DNA of 64,000 bases, from NCBI GenBank assembly GCA_022414725.1, contig CM039465.1:42714759-42778758 (forward strand), read 5' to 3'. The translations under genes were made by a program, and so were the position numbers. The notes below the pieces were generated by a model, which searched no databases, had not been told where the DNA came from, and saw nothing but the letters and a program-made list of their open reading frames with translations. Within the stretch, counting starts at the first letter, position 1, and every line of letters starts with the position of its first letter. Source of the DNA: Microglena sp. YARC. Taxonomy: Eukaryota; Chlorophyta; Chlorophyceae; Chlamydomonadales; Chlamydomonadaceae. Shown in pieces: positions 25,401-38,900 of the stretch.

Positions 25401-28400
25401 CCAATCCATTCCAAACCAAACCAGACCAGTCCAAACCAATCCAAACCAGATCAAACCAATCCAAACCAAACCAGACCAAACCGGACCAAACCCAAACCAA
25501 ACAAACCAAAACCAAACCAAACCACCCACCCACCACACAGTAATGCATCCAATCAGGAGAAACACCAATTCAAGCAAGCCAAGCCATCCCACCCCCACCC
25601 CGCCTCCCCTCAGCAAACATCACAATCAGGCGCAACACCAATTCAAACCAAGCCAAGCCATCCCCCCCCACCCTCCGCAACATCACAATCAGGCGCAACA
25701 CCTCCTTTGAAGCTAGTGATGATCTATCTGCCTCCCCCCCTTCCTTCGACCCGTGCACCTCCCCCCTTGGTGGGTGTGGACCCGCTACCCCCACAACATT
25801 GCCATCTGACAACACCCTTGCCACGTACGTCAATCCAAAACCAGACCAGACCAAACCAGACCAAACCATTCCAAAACAAAACAAAACAAAACAAAATAAA
25901 CAAAATAAAACCAAACAGGACTTAACCAGACGAAAACCAAACCAGAGTGTACCAAACGCAAAAATCACCTCACCCACCCCACCCCATGCAAGCAACATCA
26001 CAATCAGGCGCAACACCTCCTTCGAAGCTGTGATGATCTATCTGCTCCCCCCTTCCTTCGACCCGTGCACCACCCCCTTGGTGGTGTGGACTCGCTACCC
26101 CTACAACATGGGTGAGACTTTTTCCACCCTGTTAACGCGACTCTCGCACGCAATCGACAGTGGAATGCTCTCACCGGTGTCAGCCTTCGCCCCCATTGTG
26201 GCCACGACCACACGGCAACCACATGCGGCTGCCTACCTACACCGGCTGTACAATGCGCAGGTTACGGCACGCTTGTGTGCTCGATTTGTATTTTTGTTTA
26301 TGTTGATTATTTTTGTTTCTCAATTTAATGTGTGCGTTGGTTGTGCTCGTCCAATAGTGGTCAAGCCACATGGCACGCATTAGACAGTGGAATGCTGTCA
26401 CCGCTGTCCACCTTCGCCCCAATCATGGCCACGCCATACGGCATGCAGCTGCCCACCTACACTGAGCTGTGCATGCGCAGGTACGGGCACGCTTGTGTGC
26501 TTGATTCTTTCTTTGTTTATGTTGAGTTATTTGTGTTTCTTTTAAATATGTGGGCTTGTGCTGATTCATTTGTGTGTGTGCCTCCGGGTTAAAAGATGGG
26601 GCAAGTCTTTCACCACCCTGTAAACGCGACTCTCACTCGTTTTTTTATTTTGTTACGTTGATTTTCGTTGTTTATTTTTTATAAATAGTTAACGCGACTC
26701 TCACACGCAATAGATAGTGGAATGCTGTCACCGCTGTCAACCTTCACACCAATCGTGGCCACGCCACACAGCATGCGGCTGCCCACCTACACTGAGCTGT
26801 ACATGCGCAGGTACGGGTGCTTGTGTGCTCGATTGTTTATTTGTTTACGTTGATTTATTTTTGGTTTTTCATTTATTTGTGTGTGCTCCTGTTACAACGC
26901 GGGCGTGACATTCTCCACCCTCACGTTGCTAGTGTGTTGTTTGTGTGTGTGTGCTCGTTTTGTTTGTGTATGCGCATGTGTTGTTTGTTTTGTGTTGCCC
27001 GTTTTGAGAGAGGACAACGCGGGCGTGACATTCTCCACCCTCCAACACGGGCGTGACAGTCTCCACCCTCACGTTGCTTGTGTGTTGTTTGTTTGTGTGT
27101 GTGTGTAATGTTTGTGTGTGGCGTGAAGTGCTCGTTTTGTTTTGTGTGTGCGCGTCGTTGTTTGTGTGTGTGTTTTGTTTTTGTGTGTGTGTGTGTGCTC
27201 GTTTTGTTTGTGTGTGCACACGTGTTGTTTGTGTAAGTGTTGTTTGTGTGTGTGTGCTCGTTTTGTTTGTGTGTGCACACGTGATGTTTGTGTTTGCGTG
27301 TGTGTTGTTTGTTTGTTTGTGTGTGCTCTTTTTGTTTGTGTGTGCGCTCCTGTTGTTTGTGTAAGTGTTGTTTGTGTGTGGTCGTTTTGCAACACAGGCG
27401 TGACATTCTCCACCTTATTAACGCGACGCTCACATGCGACAGACATTGGCATGCTGTCACCGCTGTGTTCGTGTTCCAACACGGGCCACGCCACACAGCA
27501 TTCTTCAACGTGTGCTTGTTTTATTTTATTTTTGGAATGCTGTCACCGCTGTGTTTGTGTTCCAACACGGGCGAGACCATTCCACCCTGTTAGCGCCGCA
27601 CTCACATGCTATAAACAGCAGAATGCTGACACCGCTTTCCGCATTCGCACTAATCGTGGCCACGCCACACGACATTCCCCAACACGTGCTCGTTTTTTAC
27701 GTTGATTTATTTTCGTTTTTTATTTATGTGTGCTTGTGCTTGTGCTCGCCCCAAGCGAGGCCAAGCCACACGGCATGCAATAGACAGTGGAATACTCTCA
27801 CCGCTTCCGCGTTTTGCACCAATCGTGGCCACGCACACCGACATTCTCCAACATGTGCCCCTTTATTACGTTGATTTATTTTCGTTTTTATTTATGTTTG
27901 CTTGTGCTTGTGCTCGCCCCAAGCATGGCCAAGCCACACGGCACGCAATAAACAGCAAAATGCTGACTTCGCTTTCCGGGTCCACACCAATCGTGGCCAC
28001 GCTACACGACATTCTCCGTGCTTGAACACATGCTACGTTTTTTTACGTTGATTTATTTTTTTCGTTTTTTTATTTATGTGTGCTTGTGTTTGTGCTCGCC
28101 CCAAGCGAGGCCAAGCCACACGGCATGCAATAAACAGTGGAATGCTCTCACCGCTATCCACGTTTGCACTAATCGTGGCCACGCCACACGACATTCTCCA
28201 ACATGTGCCCGTTTTTTAACGTTGATTTTTTTCATGTTTTATTTATGTGTGCTTGTTGCTTGTGCTCGCCCCAACCGTGGCCAAGCCACACGGCATGCAA
28301 TAGACAGTGGAATGCTCTCACCGCTATCCGCCTTCTCCCCCATTGTGGCCATGCCACACGGCATGCGGCTGCCCACCTACACCGAGCCGTACATGAGCAG

Positions 28401-31400
28401 GTACGGCCGCGCCTTTTTTATATTTTATTTGTTTTTATTTCATTTCCTTTTTTTTCTTTTTTATTTGGTTTTTATTCTTTATTATTTGATTTCTTTTAAT
28501 TCTTTTAATTTGTATTTGTTTTTATCTTTTGCCGGGGCATGCGTGCTCGTTTTTTGTGCGTGCTCACACCCCCACCACCCCACCACCCCCCGCCTGCCTG
28601 CCTGCCCCCACCATGCAGCCTGTTCCATTACCCTGACAACCAATCACTCCTTGCTGAGGCTGTCATCTCGAGACCGGGTACCAAGGTCCTTGAACCTACA
28701 TGGTGGAAGCCCTTGGCACGCAGGAATGCGCTCTTCTGCTCCGGAACCAACAAACCAGTGTTCCCCCCCTCCCGTAGAAGGTCACCCCTCCCCTGGGCCT
28801 TTCTGAGGTCACTTCACACACTGCCCGTACCGCCTTGGGTGTTGGCAGTACAGGGGGTCCGAGGTCACTCTTGGGTGAGAAGACAAAGAGAGTGGATTCA
28901 AATCCAAATTCGAATTCAAAATCGAATTCAAATTCAAATCTGCTCCTACCCCCACCAGAGGGGCGCTGTTTCAAATCTGCCTATCTGTGTCCCATGCGTG
29001 ACAGAAATGACAGCTATGGTGTGTGGGCTGCAGGTAGGCGCATGCTGTCACACTACAATAAAGACGTGGTGTTCAGAAGAGGGAAGCTTCTCGCCGGCCC
29101 TCTCAAACCCTGGTCAAAGCTAGGGCCCTCAACCATGCGAGTGGTTATAGCCACTCGACCAGGGGAGGGGCAGCGCAACATCGTGAACATGGAGGAGATG
29201 CTGGAAGGGTGCAACACATGGGTGCCTAGATACTTGCAGGTAGGATGTGAGTGTGTGTTGTTTGTTTGCATGTGTGTGTGTGTGTAGTTGGTTGGGTGGG
29301 CTGGTTGGTGTGTGTGTGTGTGTGTTGTTAGTGCTAGTGGAAGTAGTTGCTAGTGATGTGCTAGTGGGGAAGTGTTGTGCAAGTGGAAGTGTGTGTGTGT
29401 GTTGTTAGTGCTAGTGGAAGTGTGTGTGTGTGTTGTTAGTGCTAGTAAGTGACCATGTGTGGTGTGTTGTTAGTGCTAGTGGAAGTGGTGTGTGTGTGTG
29501 TGCTAGTGTGTGTGTGTGTGTTGTTGTGCTAGTGCTAGTGGAAGTGTGTGTGTGTGTTGTTAGTGCTAGTGGAAGTGTGTGTGTGTGTTGTTAGTGCTAG
29601 TGACTTGTGTGTGTGTGTGTTGTTAGTGCTAGTGGAAGTGTGTGTGTGTGTTGTTAGTGCTAGTGGAAGTGTGTGTGTGTGTTGTTAGTGCTAGTGGAAG
29701 TGTGTGTGTGTGTTGTTAGTGCTAGTGGAAGTGTGTGTGTGTGTGTGTGTGTTGTTAGTGCTAGTGGAAGTGTGTGTGTGTGTTGTTAGTGCTAGTGGAA
29801 GTGTGTGTGTGTGTGGTGTGTTAGTGCTAGTGGAAGTGTGTGTGTTGTGTTGTGCTAGGGAAGTGTGTGTGTGTTGTTAGTGCTACGTGGACAGTGTTGT
29901 GTTGTTGTTAGTGTGGAAGTGTGTGTGTGTGTGTTAGGTGGTGGGAAAGTGTGTGTGTGTGTGTTGTTAGTGCTAGTGGAAGTGTGTGTGTGTGTTGTTA
30001 GTGTCTAGGTGTAGTGTGTGGTTGTGTGTTGTGTGTGTGTGTGTGTGTAGTTTAGTGCTAGTGGATAGTGTGTGTGTGTGTTGTTAGTGCTAGTGATAAG
30101 TGTGTGTGTGTGTTGTTAGTGGGCTAGTGGAAGTGTGTGTAGTGTAAGTGTGTGGAAGGTGTGTGTGTGTTGTTAGTGGCTAGTGGAAGTGTGTGTGTGT
30201 GTTGTTGTGCTAGTGGCGTGTGTTGTGTTGTTAGTGCTAAGTGGAAGTGCTGTGTGTTTGTTAGTGCTTAGTGTGTGTGTGGAGTGTTGTGCTAGTGCTA
30301 GTGGAAGTGTGTGTGTCGTGTGTTGTTAGTGCTCAGTGGCAGTGATGTAGTGTGTGGTGGTGTGTTGTTTGCTAGTGGAACGTGTGTGTGTGTGTGTGTT
30401 TGTTAGTGCTAGTGGAGAGTTGTGTGTGTGTGTTGTTAGTGCTAGTGGAAGTGGTGTGTGTGTGTTGTTTAGTTGCTAGTGGAAGTGTGTGTGTGTGTGT
30501 TTAGTGCTAGTGCTGTGGAGTGTTGGAGTGGAAGTGTGTGTGTGTTAGTGTGGTGGATCCAGTGTGTTTGTGGTGTGGGTGTGTGTGTTTTGTTTAGTGC
30601 TAGTGGGATAGTGTGTGTTTGTGTGTTGTTAGTTGGTATTGAAGTGCTAGTGTCGGAAGTGTGTGTGTGTGTTGTGGATAGTGTGTAGTGCTGCTGTGGT
30701 TGTTGTGTAGTGGAAGTGTGTGTGTGTGTTTGTTTAGTGGAGTGGAAGTGTGTGTGTTGTTGTTGTTAATTGGTCTAGTGCTAGTGCTAGTGTTGTTGTT
30801 GTTAAGTGTGTGTGTGTTGTGTGTTGTTAGTGTGTGTTGTGTGTTGTTAGTGCTAGTGGAAGTGTGTGTGTGTGTTTAAGTCTGGCTTCAGTCTTTAGTG
30901 GAAGTGTGTGTGTGTGTTGTTTTAGTGCTAAGTGGAAGTTGTGTTTTGTGTGTTGTTATGTGTTGCTAGTGGAAGTGTGTGTGTGTTGTTGTGTGTTTGT
31001 TGTTTTGTGTTTTGTGTTGGTAGTGCTCAGCAGTTGGAAGTAGTTTGCTAGTGGAAGTGTGTGTGTGTGTTGTTTACGTTAGTGCTATGATGGAAGTGTG
31101 TGTGGTGTTAGTTAGTTGTTGTGTGTGTGGATGTGTGTTTGGGTGTGGTTGTTAGTGCTAGTGTGAATGTGTAGTGCTAGTGGAATGTGTGTGTGTTGTG
31201 TGTGTGTGTGGAGTGTTGGTTGGTGTAGTGCTGTGTGTGTGCTGCAGTGTGGAAGTGTGTGTGTGTTAGTGCTAAAATGTGTGTGTGTTGTGTTGTTAGT
31301 GGTGCTAGTGTGTGTGTGTGCTAGTTTGTTGTTGTGTTGGTTAGATGCTGTGTGTGCTGTGTGTGTGTGGTGTGTTGTGTGTGTGCTGGTTGTGTGTGTG

Positions 31401-34400
31401 TTTTTTGGTGTTGTGGTGCTAGTGGAAGTGTGTTTGTGTGTGCGTGTTTGTGTTGTTTTTGTGTTTTTGTGTGGTTTGCTAGTGGGAAGTGGGGAAGTGT
31501 TGGTGTGAATGTTTGTGTTGTGTTGGTTGCTGGTTGGGTGTGTGTGTGTGTGTGGTGCTAGTGGAAGTGTTTTGTGTGCGTGTTTGTGTTGTGTATTGTG
31601 TGTGTGTGTGTGGGTGCTATGTGTGTGTGGTGGTGGTGGCTAGAGTTTGTGTGTGTGATATGCCTGTTTAATTTGGTGTATCTGTTTGTGTGTGTGTTGG
31701 TTTGGTGGTGTGCTGGTTGGTGTGTGTGTGTGTGAGGTGCTAGTGGAAGTTTATGTGTGTGGTGTGTCTGTTTTTGTGTGTGTGTGTTTGTGTGTATGTT
31801 GGGGGTGGGGGGGGGGGAGGGGGGGATATGTGTGGTTGTTGTCATACACATGGGTGCTTAGATACTTGCAGTATGGTGCTAGTAGAGGTTTTGTGTGTGT
31901 GTGTGTGTGTGTTGTGTGTGTTTGTTTGGTGTGTGTGTGTGTTGTTGGTGTTGTGTGTGTGTTGTTGTGGTGTGTGTGTGTTGTTGTTGTTTGTGTGTGT
32001 GTGTTTTTTGTTGGTGTTGTTGTGGTGTTGTTTGGGGTGTGTGTATTGTTTGTTTGGTGTGTGTTGTTGTTGTTTGGTGTGTGTGTGTGTGCTTTTTTGT
32101 TTGGTGTTACTGTTTGCGTGGGTGTACTTTGGTGTGTGTGTTTGTGTTATTTGTGTTTTTAGGTGTGTGTGTGTGTTGTTTGATTTGTGTGTGCGTGAGT
32201 GTGGAGGGGGGTATTTGAGTGGGTGCACGCAAACCCTAGCAACCAAAGCCCCCCCCCCCCCCCCCCCCTCCTTTCCCCTTCAACACCAACACCAACACTG
32301 AGCACCAACAACGCCGCCAACAACCTCCACCAGCAGAATTGCCCCACAAACCCTCCCCATCCCCCTGGCCCAGCCAGCAACCGGACCACTCCACGGACAC
32401 CCAAGCGGCCCAAACTCCCCCGGCCTCCCCCACGTCCCCTCCACCCTCGCCAATGACCACCAACACCAACACTTGGCACTACCACTGCTCCCATCACCAC
32501 CCGCAGAACCATCCCACACACCTTCCCCCTCCCCATGGTCCAGCAAGCAACCAGGCCACTCCAAGTAAACCCAAGCAGCCCAAACTCCCCCGGCCTCCCC
32601 TCCTCCCCTCCACCCTCGCCAATGACCACCAACACCAACACTTGGCACTACCACTGCTCCCATCAACACCCGCAGAACCATCCCACACACCCTCCCCCTC
32701 CCCATGGTCCAGCAAGCAACCGGGCCATTCGAAGTAAACCCAAGCAGCCCAAACTTATCCGGCATCCACTCCTCCCCTCCTCCATCGCCAATGAACACCA
32801 ACACCAACACCAACACTTGGCACTACCACTGCTCCCACCACCACCCGCAGAACCGACCCACACACCCTCCCTCTCCCCCTGGCCCAGCCAGCAACCGGAC
32901 CACTCCACGGAAACCCAAGGGGCCCAAACTCCCCCGGCCACACGCCCCCTCCCCTCCACCCCGCCAATGACACCCAACACCAACACTTGGCACTACCACT
33001 GCTCCCACCACCACCCGCAGAACCGCCCCAACACACCCTCCCCTCCCCCCTGGCCCAGCCAGCAAACCGGACCACTCCACGGAAACCCAAGCGGCCCAAA
33101 AACTCCCCGGCCGCCCCCCCTCCCCTCCACCCCCGCCGATGTAACACAACTGGACTTCGGCGCGATGCCTGACACACACCTTTGGGAACATGCTTGATGA
33201 CATGGCGGTGATGCAAGAGGCAGACCTGTTGGTGTCGTTGCATGGGGCCAACTGCGTCAATTCATTCTTCATGCCTGAGGGCTCCTCTCTGGTGTGTGTG
33301 TGGGTGGGTTGATGAGTGTGTGTGTGTGTGTGGGTTGTGGGTGGGTGGGTGTGGGGGTAGGGCAGTACGAGGGTGGTGTGTGTGTGTGTGTGGTGGTGTG
33401 GGGGGGTGGGGGGGGGGGGGATGACATGGCCGGTGATGCAAGCAGGCAGACCTGTTGGTGTTCGTTGCATGGTGTCAACTGTGTCAATTCATTCTTCATG
33501 CCTGAGGGCTCCTCTCTGGTGTGTGTGTGTGTGTGGGGGGGGGTGATGAGTGTGTGTGGTGTGGTGGTGGTGGTGGTGGTGGTGGTGGTGGTGGTGGGGG
33601 GGGGGGGATGACACATAGCGGTGATGTAAGAGGCAGACCTGTTTGGTGTCGTTTGCATGGCGCAACCTGTGTCAAATTCATTTGGTCATGCCTGAGGGTC
33701 CTCTCTGGTGAGTGGGGTGTTTGTGTGGGGGGTGGGGGGGGTGGCTGGGGGGGGGGAGGTGACTGTGTGTGGGTGGCGCATGCCTGTTTTGTGTGTGACT
33801 GTGGTGGGTGGGTGGTGGGGATCTGTTTGTGTCGTTGCATGGAGTCAACCTGTGGTGGTCGGAGATCTGTTGGTTTCGTTTCAATGGCCGCCAACTGTGT
33901 CAATTCGTTTTTCATGCCCGAGGGCTCCTCTCTGGTGAGTTTTGTGTGTGTGTGTGTGTGGGTGGGTGGGTGGGTGGGGGGGGGGGGGGAGGGATTTCAG
34001 TACGCGAGGGTGTTGTGTGTGGTGGTGGTGGTGGTGTGTATGTTTGTGTGGTGTGTGTGGGGGGGATGGCAGTACGAGGGTGTTGTGTGTTGGTGGTGGT
34101 GATGGTGTGTGGTGTTTGTGGGTGGGTGGTGGCTGTGGGGGGGGGCAGTGTGGGGGGAGGTTAAGAGGTGGGGGGAGTGTGTGGGGGGGGGGGAGGGGGG
34201 TAATGAAAATGGCGGTGATGCAAGAGGCAGACCTGTTGGTTGCGTTGCATGGCGCCATCTGTGTCAATTTCATTCTTCATGCCTGAGGGCTCCTCTCTGG
34301 TGTGTGTGTGTGTGTTGTGTGGGGGGGGGGGGGGGGGGGGGGGTAACTGTGTGTGGTGGCGCATGCCTGTTTGTGTGTGTGTGATTGTGGGTGGGTGGGT

Positions 34401-35898
34401 GGGGATCTGTTTTGTGTGTGTTTGTGTGGGTGGGTGGGTGGGTGGTGGGGATCTGTTTGTGGTTGGGTGGGTGGAGATCTGTTTGGGGTGGGTGGGTGGG
34501 TGGGTGGGGATCTGTTTGTGGGTGGGTTGGTGGCGCATACCTGTTTGTGTGTGTGTGATTGTGTTTGGGTGGGTGGGTGTGGATCAGCTGGTGTCTTTGC
34601 ATGGCGCCAACTGTGTCAATTCATTGTTCATGCCTGAGGGCTCCTCTCTGGTGAGTGGGGTGTGCTGGTGTGGGTGCATTTTCTGTTTGTGTGGGTGGGT
34701 GGGTGGGTGACTGTGTGTGGTGGCGCATGCCTGTTTGTGTGTGACTGTGGGTGGGTGGGTGGTGGGGATCTGTTTGTGTCGTTGCATGGAGTCAATTGTG
34801 TCAATTCATTCTTCATGCCCGAGGGCTCCTCTTTTGTTGAGTGGGTGTGTGTGTGGTGATGGTGTGTTGTTTGTGTGGGTGGTGGTGGGGGGGGAGGGTG
34901 TTTTGTCAGAGTTAAGCGACAGCTAGGTCAGTCTCACTGACAGTGGCATGTCCTCGTGTGTTATTGGGTGACTGTGTGTGGTGGCGCATGCCTGTTTGTG
35001 TGTGATTGTGGGTGGATGGGTGGTGGGGATCTGTTTGTGTCGTTGCATGGCGTCAACTGTGTCAATTCATTCTTCATGCCCGAGGGCTCCTCTCTGTTGA
35101 GTGGGGTGGGTGTGGTGATGGTGTGTGTTTGTGTGGGTGGGTGGTGAATGAGTGTGTTTGTGTGGGTGGTATGGGGTGGGAGGGAGTTTGTGTGGTGTAT
35201 GAGTGGGGTGGGGGGGGGGGGGGAGGGTGGGGGGGGGGGGGGGGGGCGCGGGGAGGGGGGAGGGTGAGGGGAGAGGTGTGTGTGTGTGGGGGGGGGTGAT
35301 GCAAGAGGCAGATCTGTTGGTGTTGTTGCAATGGCGTCAACTGTGTCAATTCATTCTTCATGCCGGAGGGCTCCTTCTGTTGAGTGGGGTGGGTGTGGTG
35401 GATGGTGTGTGTTTGTGTGGGTGGGTGGTGAATGAGTGTGTTTGTGTGGGTGGTATGGGGTGGGAGGGAGTTTGTGTGGTGTATGAGTGGGGGGGGGGGG
35501 GGGGGGGGGGGGGTGGGGGGGGGGGGCGGGGATGCAAGAGGCAGATCTGTTGGTGTTGTTGCATGGGGGCAACTGTGTCAATTCGTTATCCAAAACGGTA
35601 AATCGCGGTGGGTCTCCCATTACTTCTTCCAGCAGCTTCGACAACACGAAATCATAGACAAATAGAAAAAACTACAAACTAACATAACCCAACCGCTAAA
35701 TGATTAAATCGCTAAAACGCTTAGACACCCCCCCCTAAACTCTATGGCCCTAAAAACGAAAATACCTATACCCTGAAATTCAGTTGGAGATTCGACCGTT
35801 GGCATGCCTTAGCGGTGGTACTCCCATTACTTCTTCCAGCAGCTTTGACAACACTAAAAACATTGAAATAAATATAAAAATATCCCTCTATCTCTGAT

Positions 35899-35943
<45 letters not shown>

Positions 35944-38900
35944 TAGTACGGTAGCCCGTGTGGCCGGTGGCCACACCTTCTCTCACGAAGCCCCCCCCCC
36001 CCAATCATAGTACAGTGCCGTTTGGCTTTGGCCAAACCTATTTGGGGCTGGTTACATAATGGTTTTACACTTGAAGCCCCCCCCCCATTCGCACACCACC
36101 ACCACCAAACCATTATCCGCCCCCTCCCCCTTCCCTCCCGTTGGCCACACCTGTTTTGGGCTGGGTTGCAAAACGGTTTTCTCTGCATTGCATGCAACTC
36201 AAGACATTGACGGACGCATATCCCTTGCGATGGTCTCCCTTGTGCACCCACAAGCACACAAACACCACCGTACCCCCCCCCCCCCTAGTTATCTCCCCCC
36301 CACCACACCCACCCAACCATGTACCCCACCCACAAACAAACATGCTCCCTTACTCTTCCTTACATATCTCCTGACTCCATCCCTTCCCCCACCCCAGCCA
36401 TCCCACCAGCCCCCACCCTCTCCCCAGTCTCATCCCCCCCCCCACACACACACACACAAGCACACACACTCCATATCTGCCTCCCTCCACTTCAGCTGTG
36501 GGCTTTGCCATAGCTGAAAGGCAAACGGGACGATGAGCATCAACAACGTTTGCGCATCATCCGACTCCGCTAAAAGCATCGGACCTGCTTCCCTGCCACC
36601 TCAGCTGTGATCGATAGTCGACCCCACTGAAAAAGCTGAACCTGCGCAATCGCAACTGTATATGACTAAAGCTTCTTCTTAGCGAGCAAGTATTCAGTTC
36701 GGCCGAAGAACAATCCTGTTCACCGCAACTGCTCCCGAAGTCAACTCGATCTGAGACTTGGAAACATCGCTAGGTTCTAATTCAACTTTGCCGCGTGCTC
36801 GCTATAGCACCATGCACATCGACGACATGTTTCTCGATGCAGTGGGAAGAAGTTGCAGTCAAGTTGCTGATTTGAGATGTTCGGTCAAGTTAGGGCGAGA
36901 ATGCTTAGCGAGATTTTTCATTCGGTCAACTTTGATGCGTACTTGCTATGGCACAATGCGGAGCGACATGTTTCTCAATGCAGTGGGAAGAATTTGCAGT
37001 CAAGTTGGTGACATGGGATGGATGCGATTCGGACATTTCTGACAGGTCGGCTGACTCACCAAGTCACCTCCCGTTGTGCGCAGCGACAGGTCTCTTGACG
37101 CAAGGGAATGGTCTTGCAGAGATGCAGGGGGAAAAGCTTGTAGGAAGACGAACTGTAGCGCTACCGAAATCAGGTGGATGAACTCAGGCGGGAAAAGGAG
37201 AAATCGGGCGGGATGCGCAACAGGTAGAATACGCAGGAGGCGACGGTTGCTTAAGGCAGAATTCGCAGGAGGCCAATCAGGCAGTGTTGAAGCAGGAGGG
37301 ATAAAAAGCGTGAATTGGCTGAGCGGGCATTGGCTGGGTGGGAATTGGCCGGGCGGGAAGTCGGTTAAGTCGGTTACGTGATGACACCACCACGACCACC
37401 ACCACGACCACGACCATGATTTCTTTATATATATATATATATAGATATATAGATATAGATATAGATATAGAGATAGATATAGATACGTAAATATCTAAAT
37501 ATCTAAATATGAATATCTAAATATGAATATCTAAATATATCTATGATATCTAAATATGAATATCTAAACATCTAAATATCTAAATATCTAAATATCTAAA
37601 TACGTATCCGTAAATACGCAAATATCTCTCTCTATCTCTGATCTCTGATATATATACATATATATACATATACATATACATATATATATACGTACATGTA
37701 TATACGTTACATGTATATGTATATATATACTAGTACGGTAGCCCGTGTGGCGGTGGCCACACCTACACACACACTAAGACAAACTGCCCCACCCCTATCA
37801 TAGTACGGTGCCCGTTTGGCATTTGGCCGCACCTGTTTGGGGCTGGGTTACAGGATGGTTTAAACTTGTACTCCCCCACCCCTCACATGAACACACAGCC
37901 ATGATGTTTACCCCACTAAAAACACTGAGCCCCCTCCCCCCCCCCCCCCCCCCCCCCCCCCCCCTTCCTCCCGTTGATCGCACCTGTTTTGGGCTGGGTT
38001 ACATGACAGTTTATGCCGGTCTTGTCTGAAGTGCATGCAACTGAAGACACTGACGGACGCATATCCCTTGAGATGGTCCCTTGTGTACCCACAAGCACCC
38101 ACATACCACAATACTCCCCCCCCCCCCCCCCCCCCCCAGTTATCTCCACCCCACCCCACCCAGCCATGTACCCCCACCAACAAACAGCCTCCCTTAAGAC
38201 TTTAACTTTCCTGACATATTGCCCCTACCCTTCCCCCACCCCAGCCATCCCACCAGCCCCCACCCTCTCCCAACTCTCATCCCTCCCCTCCCTCGCAACA
38301 CACACCTACCAGCACACACATAAACCTTATCTGCCCCCCCCTTCACTTCAGCTGTGGGCTTTGCCATAGCTGAAAGGCAAATGGGACGAAGAGCAGGCAG
38401 CAGATCCAACCCATTGACAACGTTCGCGCATATCCCGACTCCTCTGATAGCATCGGACCTGCGCGATTGCGGACCTTCCCTGCCACTTCAGCTGTGATCA
38501 GCAGCCGACCCCACTGAGCAAACTGAACCTGTGCAATCGCAACCGTCCATACCGCGAGCATGTATTCAGGTCGGCGGAGGACCTATCCTGTCCACACGAA
38601 TTGCTCTCGAAGTCAACTCGATCTGAGACTTGGAAACATAGCTAGGTTTGTCCATTCAACTTTGCCGCGTTATCGCCATGGCACAATGCACAGCGACATG
38701 TTTCTCGATGCTGTGGGAGGAAGTTACAGCCAAGTTACTGAAATGAGATGTTCGGTTATACTTAGGGCGAGAATGCTTAGCGAGATAGTTCATTTTGTCA
38801 ACTTTGCCGCGTGCTTGCTATGGCACAATGTGGAGCGACATTTTTCTCAATTCAGTGGGACGAAGTTGCAGTCAAGTTTCTGACATGCAATGGGATGGAC

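Larger units (their letters stand above)
23166..26007 (+). repeat. Acceptor-side copies of exon 4 with CCAAACC-rich spacers
   Basis: CCCCTTGGTGGTGTGGACCC (start of the [11 protein letters not shown] block) recurs near 23187, 23315, 23442, 23567, 25330 and 25766. The exon start AATCAGGCGCAACACC recurs near 25229, 25550, 25628 and 25690. Spacers are (CCAATCCAAACCAGA)n-like. Only the copy starting at 26008 joins both blocks in an open frame. Confidence 0.8.

Noticed and set aside
33292..35592. Treating the nine exon 7 copies as mutually exclusive alternative exons
   Set aside because: Most have frameshifts or lack the 5' half; only two still read through the HG(A/V)N block. Kept as a question, not as annotation.
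36059..36517. Plus-strand frame with [13 protein letters not shown], considered as a GT61 exon between the HGAN and RPFG blocks
   Set aside because: Exon 7 ends in phase 0 and joins exon 8 (LEIRPFG) directly in the order expected for GT61; the frame is not conserved in the duplicate at 37.9 kb.
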